From the NCBI GenBank assembly GCA_009377695.1, contig WHTP01000016.1, positions 1 through 64,000 of the forward strand: a DNA stretch of 64,000 bases, written 5' to 3'. The notes under the pieces are model-generated. The model was not told where the DNA came from, did no database searches, and saw nothing but the letters and a program-made list of their open reading frames with translations. Shown here in pieces: positions 27,067-36,206 of the stretch. The number at the start of each line of letters is the position of its first letter. Position 1 is the stretch's first letter. The position numbers and the translations under genes were made by a program. The stretch comes from Hyphomicrobiales bacterium. GTDB taxonomy: Bacteria > Pseudomonadota > Alphaproteobacteria > Rhizobiales > Xanthobacteraceae.

Positions 27067-28248
27067 TCAGTTCCATAGCCTTCGCGTCGCAATCTCTGTC
27101 CCCTCGCTCAAGGCCTTGAGCTTCGCCCACGCCACGTCCGGATGCATCTCATCACCGGCTCTCGCAGTGGCAAAGCCGCAATCTGTGCCGGCGATGACAT
27201 TCTCTCGACCGACCACACTGGCAAAGCGTTCGATGCGGTCCGCGACAAGCTCCGGATGTTCAACCTGATAGACGCAGTGCGACACCACGCCCGGAATGAG
27301 AATCTTGCCGGGCGGCAACTTCACCTCCTGCCACACGCGCCACTCGTGTTCATGGCGCGGATTGGCCGCTTCGATTGAGTAGGCCTGTGCGCGAACCTGC
27401 AGCATCAAGTCGACGTAGTGCTTGAGCTCGAGATCATGGACCCGCGGCGCGACATTGATGCTGTAACAGGTGTGAAAACGAACGCGATCCTCAGGAATAC
27501 CCTTCAGCGAATAATTCACCGCCTCCACGCGCGCGGCGATGAACTTCCGATTGTCCTCCACACTCAGGTCTGGCTCGCGATTGTAGTGAGTGATCAGGCG
27601 AGGATCGTCGATCTGCAGCAGGAAGCCGGCGTCTACGATCGCGCGGTATTCCTTGTTCATCGCTTCAGCCAGCGCAGCGAGATATTCCTCGCCGGTCGCG
27701 TAGTACTCGTTCTTGAAGTACATCTCGAGATTGGTGGGAGATATCGCGGTGATGAAGGCTTCCTTCACATCGAGGCCGGCCAGCGCGGCCTTCAATGTCT
27801 CGATATCTTCGCGCACTTCATCATGACCGATGTAGGTGATCGGTCCCGTGCAAACCATGGACGTCGTGTCCGGCAGCCGACCCGCATGCTTCATCTTCGC
27901 TGCGAACATGACCTTCAGTTCCTCGTAGACCTTCGGAAACTGCAGCGCGTCCCGCGTCGGCCTCGCGGTATGCGCCGGGGGCGCGCGCATCCTCTCAAGG
28001 CCGCCGATCCGCGACGCTGCATAATTGGAAAAGCTCGACTTGCTTTGCTCGCCGTCGTCAACGACATCGATTCCAAGGTCGACCTGCCGGCGAACGACAT
28101 CGGCAATCGATGCCCGAATATCATTGGTCAAAGCATCGCGATCGAACGCTTCGCCGGAATCTTTCGCGTGCAGCGGAGCAAGCACAGAACGAGGACGCGG
28201 AAGGCTTCCAGTGTGTGTTGTCAAGACGCGATCGGTGCTGCGGTTCAT
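27067..28248 (-). CDS. Cobalamin-independent methionine synthase II-like protein
   Basis: 393 residues resembling the C-terminal catalytic half of MetE: start TTHTGSLPRPRSVL, then DLGIDVVDDGEQSKSSFSNY, LLQIDDPRL and the zinc pattern HTCYS (His-x-Cys) with a third ligand in GTDCGFA. Proteins of this size lack the N-terminal MetE domain and are annotated as MetE family, family II; they may demethylate methylated substrates other than methyltetrahydrofolate. GTDCGF and the HxC motif are both intact, so catalysis is plausible. ATG at 28248 used; a TTG two codons upstream is possible. A second, different family member is at 45283-46299. Confidence 0.88.
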   Translation of the reverse strand: MNRSTDRVLTTHTGSLPRPRSVLAPLHAKDSGEAFDRDALTNDIRASIADVVRRQVDLGIDVVDDGEQSKSSFSNYAASRIGGLERMRAPPAHTARPTRDALQFPKVYEELKVMFAAKMKHAGRLPDTTSMVCTGPITYIGHDEVREDIETLKAALAGLDVKEAFITAISPTNLEMYFKNEYYATGEEYLAALAEAMNKEYRAIVDAGFLLQIDDPRLITHYNREPDLSVEDNRKFIAARVEAVNYSLKGIPEDRVRFHTCYSINVAPRVHDLELKHYVDLMLQVRAQAYSIEAANPRHEHEWRVWQEVKLPPGKILIPGVVSHCVYQVEHPELVADRIERFASVVGRENVIAGTDCGFATARAGDEMHPDVAWAKLKALSEGTEIATRRLWN

Positions 28249-28348
28249 CGTCAATACCAGTTCAGTTTTGGATCACGCAAGCACGATGCGATCGTCGCCT
28301 AGCGGCGTCAACGCGCACATTGCGCGTCCCACCTTCACGCATCCCCTG

Positions 28349-29182
28349 TCACGCGTCCCACTTGGGTGAATGCGCGGGATTGACGACGCGGCCGTCAGGC
28401 TTCGCGAGCTTGGCGATCTCGGCCATCTCAGCCTCCGTCAGCGCGAAGTCGAACACCGCGAGGTTGGCCGCGAGATGCGCCGGTGTCGCCGTGCGCGGAA
28501 TCGGGACGATGCCCTGCTGCACGAGATAGCGCAGCGCGACCTGCGACGCGCTCTTGTCGTGCGCTTTCGCGATACGCTCCAGCGTCTCGTTGCCGGGCAC
28601 CTTGCCGCGCGCGATCGGGCAATAAGCGGTGATCGACATCCCGTGCTTCTTGCAAGCCGCGACCACCTTGGTCTGGTCGAGGAAGGGATGCACCTCGATC
28701 TGGTTGGTCACCAGCGGCTCGGTCGCCAGCTTGGCTGCTTCGTCGAGCATGGCGGTGGTGAAGTTCGCCACGCCCACGTGTTTGGCCTGGCCGTTCTTCT
28801 TGGCGCTGCACAGCGACTTGATGCTGTCCGACAGCGGCACCTTCGGGTTGTTCCAGTGGATTAGCAAAAGGTCGACCCAGGGCAGTTTGAGCTTCTTGAG
28901 GCTGTCCTCGACTGATTGCTCGAAATCGCCGGGCGCGAGCTTGTCCCAATAGACCTTGGTGGTGACGAACACGTCCTCGCGCTTGAGGCCGGTTTCGGCG
29001 AGGCCCTGATGCAGCCCCTCGCCCACCCATTCCTCATTGCCGTAGCGCTCGGCGGTGTCGAGATGGCGATAGCCTAACTTGAGCGCGGTCTTCACGGCAT
29101 CGATGCACACCTGCTCCTTCAGGGTCATGGTGCCGAGCCCGATAGCCGGAATGCGCGCGCCGTTGGCTTCAATGACGGTCAT
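28349..29182 (-). CDS. Aldo/keto reductase
   Basis: 277 residues with the intact AKR tetrad: Asp/Tyr in RHLDTAERYGNE, Lys in VTTKVYWDK, His in LLIHWNNPKVP. NQIEVHPFLDQ, MSITAYCPIARG and PIPRTATPAHLAAN follow. It belongs to the same subgroup as the enzyme at 24962-25789 and differs in several substrate-loop residues. The start ATG at 29182 is supported by the family start MTVIEANGARI. It is separated from the MetE-like gene downstream by about 95 bp in the same direction. Confidence 0.92.
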   Translation of the reverse strand: MTVIEANGARIPAIGLGTMTLKEQVCIDAVKTALKLGYRHLDTAERYGNEEWVGEGLHQGLAETGLKREDVFVTTKVYWDKLAPGDFEQSVEDSLKKLKLPWVDLLLIHWNNPKVPLSDSIKSLCSAKKNGQAKHVGVANFTTAMLDEAAKLATEPLVTNQIEVHPFLDQTKVVAACKKHGMSITAYCPIARGKVPGNETLERIAKAHDKSASQVALRYLVQQGIVPIPRTATPAHLAANLAVFDFALTEAEMAEIAKLAKPDGRVVNPAHSPKWDA

Positions 29183-29332
29183 GGCTTGATCACTCTCGCT
29201 GATGTCGATGAGCGCCCTCGGGCTCGACTACACGCGAACCGATTGGGGCACGGGAAGATGCAATCGCGACGGAGTCTACCGGCGACCGATGGGCGGGGGC
29301 AATGGGGCCGGCTGGTGTCGTAGCATGTCCGC

Positions 29333-29677
29333 TCAGTGCGTCGTCTTGGCCGTTCCCAGCACCGCGAACGCGACCTGCGGCGCCTTCTCGATCAGCTTCA
29401 GCAGCGCGCGAGCCGGTCCGCGTGGCGAACGCTTGCCCTGCTCCCAGTTGCGCACGGTCTCGATCGGCACGCCGATGCGGGATGCAAATTCGGCCTGGGT
29501 GAGCTTGGTCTGCGCACGCACGCCGCGCGCATAGGCGGCGGCGCCGGGGCCACTGCCGTCGCCACCCGCACCGGCACGATGGCCAGCCGGGCTCGTAAGC
29601 TCTCGCTCCGTGCCGTCTGGCAGGATTTCCACGATCCGGCCGTCGGCTTTCAGTCGAACGCGCATCATGGTGGTCAT
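29333..29677 (-). CDS. Xre-family helix-turn-helix protein
   Basis: 114 residues. The C-terminal half is a helix-turn-helix of the HipB/HigA antitoxin type: KLTQAEFASRIGVPIETVRNWEQGKRSPRGPAR followed by ALLKLIEKAPQVAFAVL. The N-terminal half (MTTMMRVRLKADGRIVEILPDGTE) resembles the short beta domain seen in NadS/BrnA-like partners. No partner toxin is encoded immediately next to it, so it may be a solitary regulator. ATGs at 29677, 29668 and 29665 all lie in the start region. Confidence 0.8.
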   Translation of the reverse strand: MTTMMRVRLKADGRIVEILPDGTERELTSPAGHRAGAGGDGSGPGAAAYARGVRAQTKLTQAEFASRIGVPIETVRNWEQGKRSPRGPARALLKLIEKAPQVAFAVLGTAKTTH

Positions 29678-29743
29678 GGCCTACGTGATTCCCTCAAAAA
29701 CGCCAAGGACTTGATGGCTGTCGCCGTCCGTTCGGGATCATGC

Positions 29744-31633
29744 TCATCCCGCCGCCCGCATCGTCGCCACCGGCAATGCTTGGCCGGCGGCCACAATCCG
29801 ATCGATCTCCTCGGCGGTTCCCGGTTTCGCGAACAGGAAGCCCTGCATCTCGTTGCAGCCGGCGAGCCGCAGCAGCACGCGCTGCTCCTCGGTCTCGACG
29901 CCCTCGATCAGCACGCTCATGCCGAGCGCCCGCCCAAGCGTCACAATCGCCTGGATGATCACGCCGGTGTTCGCCGACTGGTCGAGTGCGGCGACAAAAC
30001 CGCGATCGATCTTGAGCTTGTCGAAGGGAAGCTGCTGCAGATAGGCCAGGCTCGAATAGCCGGAGCCGAAGTCGTCGAGCGCAAGCTGCACGCCGAGACG
30101 ACGCAAATCCTCAAGCCGCGCCTTCGCGGTCAAGGGATCGTCGATCAGCACCCCTTCCGTGATCTCCAGCACGACACGTGACGGATCGGTCCCGGTCTCG
30201 GCGAGGACCTTCCCGACCAGATCCACAAACCGACGGTCGCGCACCTGCACCGGCGAGAGGTTGACCGCGACGTAAAGACCGGGCCACCGCGCGGCATCCG
30301 CGAGCGCCTGGCGCAGTACGAACTCACCAATCTGATCCATCAGTCCGGCGTCCTCGGCAACCTGCACGAACAAGCCAGGAGCGATGTAGCCGCGGCTCGG
30401 ATGGTTCCAGCGCAGCAGGGACTCGACGCCGACGATCGCGCCGCTGTCTGCCCGCACGATTGGCTGGTAGTGGATCACGAACGATCGCGCTGCGATCGCA
30501 CGCGACAGCTCGCGCTTGATGAAGCGCCGCTCGTCGAAATCACCCTCCATGCCATCGGCGAATGGCATGACAAGTCCGCGACCACGCCGCTTGGCGGCGC
30601 GCAGAGCAAGATCGGCACGCCGCATGAGGTCTTCGCGATTGGTACCGTCGCGCGGCGCCATCGCAAGTCCGGCATTGGCGCTGACCTGGACCACTTGGTC
30701 GATCCAGATGGCGCGGGAGATCGCGTCGCGCGTGACCTGCACCGCGGCAAGCGCCTCGTCGGCGTTGCCGGTCCGCATCACAAGGCCAAACGTGTCGCCG
30801 CGCAGCCGCGCGACCAGCGCGCCGGCAGGCACATCGCTGCGCAGCCGCTTGGCGATCTCGGTCAGCACCTCGTCCTCGCCGACATCGCCGATCGCATCCT
30901 TCATCTCGTCGAAGCCGCCAAGGTCAACCAGCGCAACCACCACCAGCTCGTTCGAGCGGCGCTTACTGAGCGCCTGATCGATCGCCTCCCGCATCCGATG
31001 CAAGTTCGGCAGGCCGGTGACCGCATCCTCGTAGGCCAGCCGTTGCACCTCGCGCGTGCTCTGCCCAAGCAAGGCGTCAAGACGGCGCAGCCGTCTCATC
31101 GCCAGGATCGCCAAACCGAGCAGCCCAAGCGCAATCAGGGCACCGAACGGCAACAGCCGCGCAACCATCTCGGTCGCAGGACGATCTGGCTCCCAGGTGA
31201 GCCAACCAACGATCCGCCCCTTGGAATCGATCAGCGATTGGACCTCGTGCGTCTCCGCCGGCGGTGCTTCCGCGAGCCGCAAGCCCGTGAGACCCGAGGC
31301 CCCTTCGAGAATGCGGATCACGTTCGGATCGACGTGAGCCGGGTCGATTTGGACGAGATCGGGCGAAACCGCCTGCAGCGCCTCGACCGCGCCGACCAGC
31401 GCCTGACGATGAGCGTTCTCACGCTGGTCGTCGGCTTGCTTCGCCAGCACAAAGGCGAACACGCCGCCCAGCACGGTCGCGGCGATGACGACCATTACCA
31501 GCGACGACATCAGCTTCACGAGCGGTGCTTCATCACGCCGACCACGCCCCGTGCCCCGTAGCCGGCTGCCCAATGACGCATCACGCGACCGCCGCGCCGA
31601 AGCCCGGTTCGCGGTCTCGTTACTCAATTCCAC
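29744..31633 (-). CDS. GGDEF/EAL protein with degenerate GGDEF motif
   Basis: 629 residues. Two membrane helices (about 42-64 and 160-180) bracket a roughly 100-residue periplasmic sensor region. The GGDEF domain (about 205-365) carries RGDTF in place of GG(D/E)EF, so cyclase activity is unlikely. The EAL domain (about 375-620) keeps the metal and catalytic residues: ESLLRW, AVNLSPVQV, LEITEGVL, DDFGSGYSSL, LKIDRGFV and EGVETEEQ; the EAL core reads ESL. A membrane-bound c-di-GMP phosphodiesterase, possibly GTP-regulated through the degenerate domain, is the best inference. It is monocistronic, 67 bp downstream of the Xre gene in the same direction. Confidence 0.9.
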   Translation of the reverse strand: MELSNETANRASARRSRDASLGSRLRGTGRGRRDEAPLVKLMSSLVMVVIAATVLGGVFAFVLAKQADDQRENAHRQALVGAVEALQAVSPDLVQIDPAHVDPNVIRILEGASGLTGLRLAEAPPAETHEVQSLIDSKGRIVGWLTWEPDRPATEMVARLLPFGALIALGLLGLAILAMRRLRRLDALLGQSTREVQRLAYEDAVTGLPNLHRMREAIDQALSKRRSNELVVVALVDLGGFDEMKDAIGDVGEDEVLTEIAKRLRSDVPAGALVARLRGDTFGLVMRTGNADEALAAVQVTRDAISRAIWIDQVVQVSANAGLAMAPRDGTNREDLMRRADLALRAAKRRGRGLVMPFADGMEGDFDERRFIKRELSRAIAARSFVIHYQPIVRADSGAIVGVESLLRWNHPSRGYIAPGLFVQVAEDAGLMDQIGEFVLRQALADAARWPGLYVAVNLSPVQVRDRRFVDLVGKVLAETGTDPSRVVLEITEGVLIDDPLTAKARLEDLRRLGVQLALDDFGSGYSSLAYLQQLPFDKLKIDRGFVAALDQSANTGVIIQAIVTLGRALGMSVLIEGVETEEQRVLLRLAGCNEMQGFLFAKPGTAEEIDRIVAAGQALPVATMRAAG

Positions 31634-31820
31634 CGGATGCTCCGGTTAAAGCCACGCGTTACAACGACTTTTCCCGCCTCTGAGCATTACGCGGAGATGG
31701 TGAAGAAGCGGTGAATTTTGAGCCCGCGTCGCGGGCGTAATAAGCGCGTCCATGCGCGTCGTAGACACACTATGGCGGCAGGAAGTGCCGCCGTGCGCCC
31801 GGGACACGAGATCGTGCCAG

Positions 31821-33227
31821 CTACCGCAGGCCGAACCAGATCGTCGCGATACCAAGGAACGACAGGAACCCGACGACGTCGGTGATGGTCGTCACGAACG
31901 GCCCGGACGACACCGCCGGATCGACCCCAAGCTTGGTCAGGACGAGCGGTATCAGGATTCCGCCGAGCGCAGCCGCCGTCAGCACGGTCACCATGGCCAG
32001 CCCGATCACGAGACCGAGGTCCGTGACATGGAACCAGAGCGCGGCGACCACCCCCAGGATGGTGGCGAACGCCAGCCCGTTGAATATCCCGACCATAAGC
32101 TCGCGCCGGATGATCCGCGTGGCATTGGCGCTCGACAATTCTCGCGTCGCGAGCGCGCGCACGGTGACGGTCATGGTCTGGGTGCCGGCATTGCCGCCCA
32201 TGCTGGCCACGATCGGCATCAGCACGGCGAGCGAGACCATCTTGGCGATCGAGCCCTCGAAGTTGCTGATCACCCAGGCTGAAACCAGTGCGGTGAAGAG
32301 ATTGGCGAGCAGCCACGGGAAACGGCTCTTGGTGATGGTCCAGACCGAATCCGAAAGTTCTTCTTCGCCGCTTACGCCGCCGAGCGCCTTGATGTCTTCC
32401 TCGGCCTCCTCCTCGATCACATCCACGATGTCATCGAAGGTGATGACCCCCACCAGGCGGTTGTCGTCGTTCACGACCGGCGCCGATACCAGATCGTAGC
32501 GTTCGAACAGGCGCGCCACCTCTTCCTGGTCGTCGGTGGCTTTCACGGGACGCATGTCTTCTTCGAACAGATCGCGGATCGGGACCGGCCGCTTGGTCCG
32601 CAGCAGCCGATCGAGGGCGACCACGCCGGTCAGCCGGCGCTCGCCATCGACCACGTAAATCTCCCAAAACCGCTCGGGCAGATCGGGCGTCTCGCGCATA
32701 TAGTCGATGGTCTGACCAACCGTCCAATCCGGCCCGACCGCGATGAACTCGTCTTGCATCCGCCGGCCGGCGGAATATTCCGGGTAGTCCAAGCTGCGCT
32801 TGAGCGCGATACGCTCGATCGGCGGCAACTGTTCGAGGATCTCGGCCTGATCCTCCTTCGGCAGGTCCTCGAGAATGGCGACAGCATCGTCGGAATCGAG
32901 CTCGCGCACGCCCTCAGCAACGGTCTCGGGCGGAAGCTCGTCGAGGATTTCCTCGCGTGTCGTGTGGTCGACGTGGGTCAGCGCCGTGAAATCGAAAGCC
33001 GACCCCATCAGCGCGATCAGGCGCGGGCGCAACTCCGGGTCGAGCGCCTCGAGAACGGCACCGGCGTCGGCCTCATGAAGTTCGCCGACGAGCTCGCCCA
33101 ATGCAGCCGCATTGCCGGCGTCGAGCGCCTTGACGACTTCCGCGACATAGTCGGCGCGCAACGTTCCATCCGCGTCGCGCGGCGCAACGGCGGGTAGCGT
33201 CGCGGTCATGTCTTTGCCGTCGATCAT
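31821..33227 (-). CDS. mgtE: Magnesium transporter/channel, MgtE type
   Basis: 468 residues with the usual order: an N-terminal superhelical domain (about 20-135, LEALDPELRPRLIALM and LDELPPETVAEGVRELDSDDA), two CBS domains (about 150-275, with ERFWEIYVVDGERRLTGVV and LVSAPVVNDDNRLVGVIT), a plug helix and five membrane helices. The pore motif PIVASMGGNAGTQT is intact. MgtE moves Mg2+ and senses cytosolic Mg2+ through the CBS domains. The start ATG at 33227 gives MIDGKDMTATL; ATG at 33209 is an alternative. Monocistronic. Confidence 0.93.
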   Translation of the reverse strand: MIDGKDMTATLPAVAPRDADGTLRADYVAEVVKALDAGNAAALGELVGELHEADAGAVLEALDPELRPRLIALMGSAFDFTALTHVDHTTREEILDELPPETVAEGVRELDSDDAVAILEDLPKEDQAEILEQLPPIERIALKRSLDYPEYSAGRRMQDEFIAVGPDWTVGQTIDYMRETPDLPERFWEIYVVDGERRLTGVVALDRLLRTKRPVPIRDLFEEDMRPVKATDDQEEVARLFERYDLVSAPVVNDDNRLVGVITFDDIVDVIEEEAEEDIKALGGVSGEEELSDSVWTITKSRFPWLLANLFTALVSAWVISNFEGSIAKMVSLAVLMPIVASMGGNAGTQTMTVTVRALATRELSSANATRIIRRELMVGIFNGLAFATILGVVAALWFHVTDLGLVIGLAMVTVLTAAALGGILIPLVLTKLGVDPAVSSGPFVTTITDVVGFLSFLGIATIWFGLR

Positions 33228-33550
33228 GCCGGGCCTTCAGGTCGACGTCGATATGCGAGGACTTTTTCGTGCTTGTACGCCGCTGCCTTCACAGTGGCAA
33301 TTCGAGTCGAAACGCTGGCCGGTGTGGCGGTTCAGAAGTTCGCCATCCCTGGCGGCTGGGAATCCGAAGTTCGCAGCACGGGTGTGCGAACTTCGGATTC
33401 AGGACACCACCGTGGCAATCGAGGCACAGCATCTCGCGAATCTGTACCAGTCCACCGGATTAAGTGCCCATTAAGTTGCCCGCACCTACTGTCCCAGTAC
33501 AGTGCGGAACCACTGTCGTCCGGGTGCCTCTCCGGGCTGCCGAACTGGGG
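33228..33550. other. Intergenic region with palindrome B
   Basis: About 320 bp between divergent mgtE and the polysaccharide deacetylase gene. Apart from palindrome B at 33319-33400, I see no gene. Both promoters should lie here, but I could not assign boxes. Confidence 0.4.
33319..33400. repeat. Palindromic intergenic element, copy B
   Basis: A perfect 16-bp inverted repeat, GAATCCGAAGTTCGCA (33360-33375) and its complement TGCGAACTTCGGATTC (33385-33400), is separated by 9 bp. The upstream phrase GGTGTGGCGGTTCAGAAGTT at about 33321 also occurs near 9156. The GAAGTTC core matches copies C and D. Confidence 0.8.
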
Positions 33551-34939
33551 ATGGGGATTACCGGACGCATGCGAACTGCTGCCGCGCTTTACGGCCTGCT
33601 GGCATCGCTGATCGTTGCCGCACCGGCCTCGGCGGTCGAGTGCCTTGGCAATCCCGATGCATTGGGGACCAGCCGCACCATCGTCGTCGATCCATCCGAG
33701 CACAGTCTCCTCGGCGGCCACCAGTATCGGGAATCGCTGCCGCTCAAAGATAAGGAAGTCGTCATCACCTTCGATGACGGCCCGCTACCCCCCTACTCAA
33801 CGCGCATCCTCGACATCCTGGCCCGTGAGTGCGTGAAGGCGACCTTTTTCATGGTCGGCAAGATGGCGCGTTCGTTCCCGCGGATCGTCCGCCGCACCTA
33901 CGAAGAAGGCCACACGCTCGCCAATCACAGCGAGAGCCATCCGCTCAACTTCCACACAATGCCGGTGCTCGATGCCGTGCGCGAGATCGATGGCGGCTTC
34001 GAGTCGATTGCGGTGGCGGTCGGCGATCCTGCCAAAGTTGCGCCGTTCTTCCGCTTCCCCGGCCTGCGCCGGCAGGACTCGGTCGAGCGCTACCTGGTGT
34101 CAAAGAACATCATGAGCTGGAGCGTCGACTTCATGGCCGACGATTGGACGCGCATCAATTCGCGCGAGATCGTCCGCCGCGCGCTCAGCCGGCTCGAAGC
34201 CAAGGGCAAAGGCATCCTGCTGCTGCATGATATCCAGCCCGCGACCGCGCTGGGTCTTCCAGAACTGCTGAGCGAGTTGAAGGCGCGCGGCTATCGGGTC
34301 GTGCACGTCGTTCCGGCGAGCGCCGAGCGCCCGCGCACCATCACGACCGCCAAGCAATGGCTGGTGCGACATCCGCCAGCCGTGGCGAGCCACGAGCCGA
34401 GCGTCTGGCCGCGCGTCCTGCCCCACCGGTTCCGGACATTCGTCGCGGCCCTGCAGGTGCCGAGCGTCACGAGCTTCGGTGCGGAGACGCCGGATCACGA
34501 TGTGCCGGTAACACTGGTGTCACCGCCGGGAACGCTGCGCAGCGATACCGGCGAGCTCAAGTTGCCGACCCCGTGGCCGGAGCAAGTCATCGCCATCGCG
34601 GCACTGCCCGAGGTAAACCTCCTCCCAGCGCCGGCCGCGGAAAATTTCCGCTACAATCGCAAAGCTCGCAAACGCGCCAAGAAAGGCAAACGCAGGCCGA
34701 ACCGCGAGATCACCCGTTCGATCAATTCGGACATCACCGGCTCAATCACCGAGAACGGCAGCCGGGAGCCTAGGGCGGCCAAGTCCGGCAAGAACCACAA
34801 GTCCGGCAAGAACCACAAGTCCAGCAAGAACCACAAGTCCGCCAAACCTCGCAGCAACGACCGCCCCGGTTCCACGGTGCCGCTGACCGGACACCAGATC
34901 CAGATCACGCGGCCGCAGGCGAGCCTGACCCGCCGCTGA
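33551..34939 (+). CDS. Secreted polysaccharide deacetylase with basic repeat tail
   Basis: 462 residues: a signal peptide (MRTAAALYGLLASLIVAAPA region), a NodB deacetylase domain with the metal Asp pair in VITFDDGPLPPYS, the His pair in NHSESHP, the arginine region FRFPGLRRQDS, and LLLHDIQPAT. A long C-terminal extension of about 200 residues ends in a lysine- and asparagine-rich tail with 18-nt tandem repeats (KSGKNH units, 34781-34846). The domain removes N-acetyl groups from chitin, peptidoglycan or similar glycans; the substrate is not known. ATG at 33551 is used; the ATG at 33569 is equally reasonable. Confidence 0.88.
   Translation: MGITGRMRTAAALYGLLASLIVAAPASAVECLGNPDALGTSRTIVVDPSEHSLLGGHQYRESLPLKDKEVVITFDDGPLPPYSTRILDILARECVKATFFMVGKMARSFPRIVRRTYEEGHTLANHSESHPLNFHTMPVLDAVREIDGGFESIAVAVGDPAKVAPFFRFPGLRRQDSVERYLVSKNIMSWSVDFMADDWTRINSREIVRRALSRLEAKGKGILLLHDIQPATALGLPELLSELKARGYRVVHVVPASAERPRTITTAKQWLVRHPPAVASHEPSVWPRVLPHRFRTFVAALQVPSVTSFGAETPDHDVPVTLVSPPGTLRSDTGELKLPTPWPEQVIAIAALPEVNLLPAPAAENFRYNRKARKRAKKGKRRPNREITRSINSDITGSITENGSREPRAAKSGKNHKSGKNHKSSKNHKSAKPRSNDRPGSTVPLTGHQIQITRPQASLTRR
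34781..34846 (+). repeat. 18-bp tandem repeat in the deacetylase tail
   Basis: The unit AAGTCCGGCAAGAACCAC occurs exactly at 34781-34798 and 34799-34816, once with one change at 34817-34834, and then as a partial copy. It encodes KSGKNH, KSGKNH, KSSKNH, KSAK. Copy number is likely variable between strains. Confidence 0.9.
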
Positions 34940-34972
34940 GCCGTTAAGGCGTCTTTTTCGTCAGATCAGGGG

Positions 34973-35057
34973 TGGTGCGGCCGAGAGGACTCGAACCTCC
35001 ACGGGTTGCCCCGCTAGCACCTCAAGCTAGTGCGTCTACCAATTCCGCCACGGCCGC
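34973..35057 (-). tRNA. tRNA-Leu (anticodon GAG)
   Basis: On the minus strand GCGGCCGTGGCGGAATTGGT starts the acceptor and D arm, CTAGC TTGAGGT GCTAG is the anticodon arm (GAG, decoding CUC and CUU), a long variable arm with GGGGCAACCC follows, then GGAGGTTCGAGTCCTC and the acceptor end CGGCCGC, discriminator A and an encoded CCA. Confidence 0.97.
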
Positions 35058-35182
35058 AGATGAGGTGAAACGCGCACCATCCCAGTGGCGTCGCGTCGAG
35101 AGATGGCGCCCATGTAACAAATCGGTCCGCTGGGAACAAGGCCGAAAAGGCCGGTGATTTCCGAGGTCAGGAACGTCGGAGA

Positions 35183-35425
35183 TCAGCGAACGTCGGACGA
35201 CTTCGGGGCCATATCCTTGACTTCGACCGCAATGCGGTTTCCGCTCACGATCACACTGCCCGTGGCCACTCGGAAATTGTTGGCGAGGATATGCACCTCG
35301 TCGTCTTCCGATGACTCGAGCTCGATGATGGCGCCGCGGCCGAGCCGCAAGACCTGATGGATTGGCATGGTCGTGGTGCCGAGCACCACCTGGATATCGA
35401 GCGAGACATTGTCGAGCTTGGGCAC
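35183..35425 (-). CDS. FliN/FliM C-terminal (SpoA) domain protein
   Basis: 80 residues from a GTG at 35425 with AAGGA seven bases upstream. The whole protein is one SpoA domain: LDIQVVLGTTTMPIHQVLRLGRG, IIELESSEDDEVHILANN, FRVATGSVIVSGNRIAVEV. SpoA domains form the C-ring of flagellar motors or type III secretion basal bodies. No flagellar gene is nearby, so it may be a stray FliN-like gene or belong to a separate system. An ATG at 35467 would add 14 unrelated residues. It is divergent from lipB. Confidence 0.82.
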   Translation of the reverse strand: MPKLDNVSLDIQVVLGTTTMPIHQVLRLGRGAIIELESSEDDEVHILANNFRVATGSVIVSGNRIAVEVKDMAPKSSDVR

Positions 35426-35481
35426 TGGCTTATCCTTGAACGAAAAGTGACGACTCCACGTCACCACGGTATGGTTACGAG

Positions 35482-36204
35482 GTGGTTAACATACGCAGCG
35501 AGCTCTGGAATGGGCGCTTGGAAACGCTTGATCCGGCGGCAGAATTGCCGCCGGTGGAATGGCGCGTGGCTGCGCATCTGGTCCCCTACGAGGAGGCCGT
35601 TTCGACCATGGCTGCTCGCGCGGCGGCGATCGCCGATGGGCGCGCCCCGGAATTGGTGTGGCTGATCGAGCACCCGCCGCTCTATACGGCCGGCACCAGT
35701 GCCAAGCCCGAAGAGTTGATCGACGCGCGCTTCCCTGTGCACGCGACGGGCCGCGGCGGCCAGTTCACCTATCATGGCCCCGGCCAGCGCATCGCCTATG
35801 TGATGCTCGATCTCAAACGGCGCGGCCCCGACGTGCGGCGCTTCGTCGTGACGCTGGAGGAATGGATCATCCGCACGCTCGCGTCGTTCGGCGTTGATGG
35901 CGGGCGGCGTGACGAGCGCATCGGCGTCTGGGTGCCGCGGTCCGACAAAGGCGCAGGTCATGAGGACAAGATCGCAGCCGTCGGCATCCGGGTGCAGCGA
36001 TGGATCACGCTGCACGGCATCGCGATGAACATCGCGCCGGAGCTTGCGCATTTTTCCGGCATCGTGCCGTGCGGCGTCTCCGACGCCCGCTATGGTGTGA
36101 CCAGCCTGGCTGATCTCGGCGTCAGCGCGACCTTGGCGGAGGTGGATACGGCGCTGCGGCGCGAGTTTGGGGAGCTGTTCGGAAGGACGGAAATTGCTGG
36201 CTGA
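35482..36204 (+). CDS. lipB: Octanoyltransferase (lipoyl synthesis)
   Basis: 240 residues. LipB moves octanoyl from acyl-carrier protein to lipoyl domains. Seen: [17 protein letters not shown], the substrate loop [21 protein letters not shown], the catalytic Lys in [13 protein letters not shown] and the nucleophile Cys in [16 protein letters not shown]. Start is a GTG at 35482 ([11 protein letters not shown]), which fits family starts; the ribosome site is weak (ACGAGG directly adjacent). It is divergent from the FliN-like gene and converges on the acylphosphatase with a 2-bp gap. Confidence 0.95.
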   Translation: MVNIRSELWNGRLETLDPAAELPPVEWRVAAHLVPYEEAVSTMAARAAAIADGRAPELVWLIEHPPLYTAGTSAKPEELIDARFPVHATGRGGQFTYHGPGQRIAYVMLDLKRRGPDVRRFVVTLEEWIIRTLASFGVDGGRRDERIGVWVPRSDKGAGHEDKIAAVGIRVQRWITLHGIAMNIAPELAHFSGIVPCGVSDARYGVTSLADLGVSATLAEVDTALRREFGELFGRTEIAG

Positions 36205-36206
36205 CG

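Noticed and set aside
26000-28300. Cobalamin or SAM riboswitch for the MetE-like genes
   Set aside because: The upstream regions (28249-28348 and 46300-46567) show no recognisable riboswitch core on reading.
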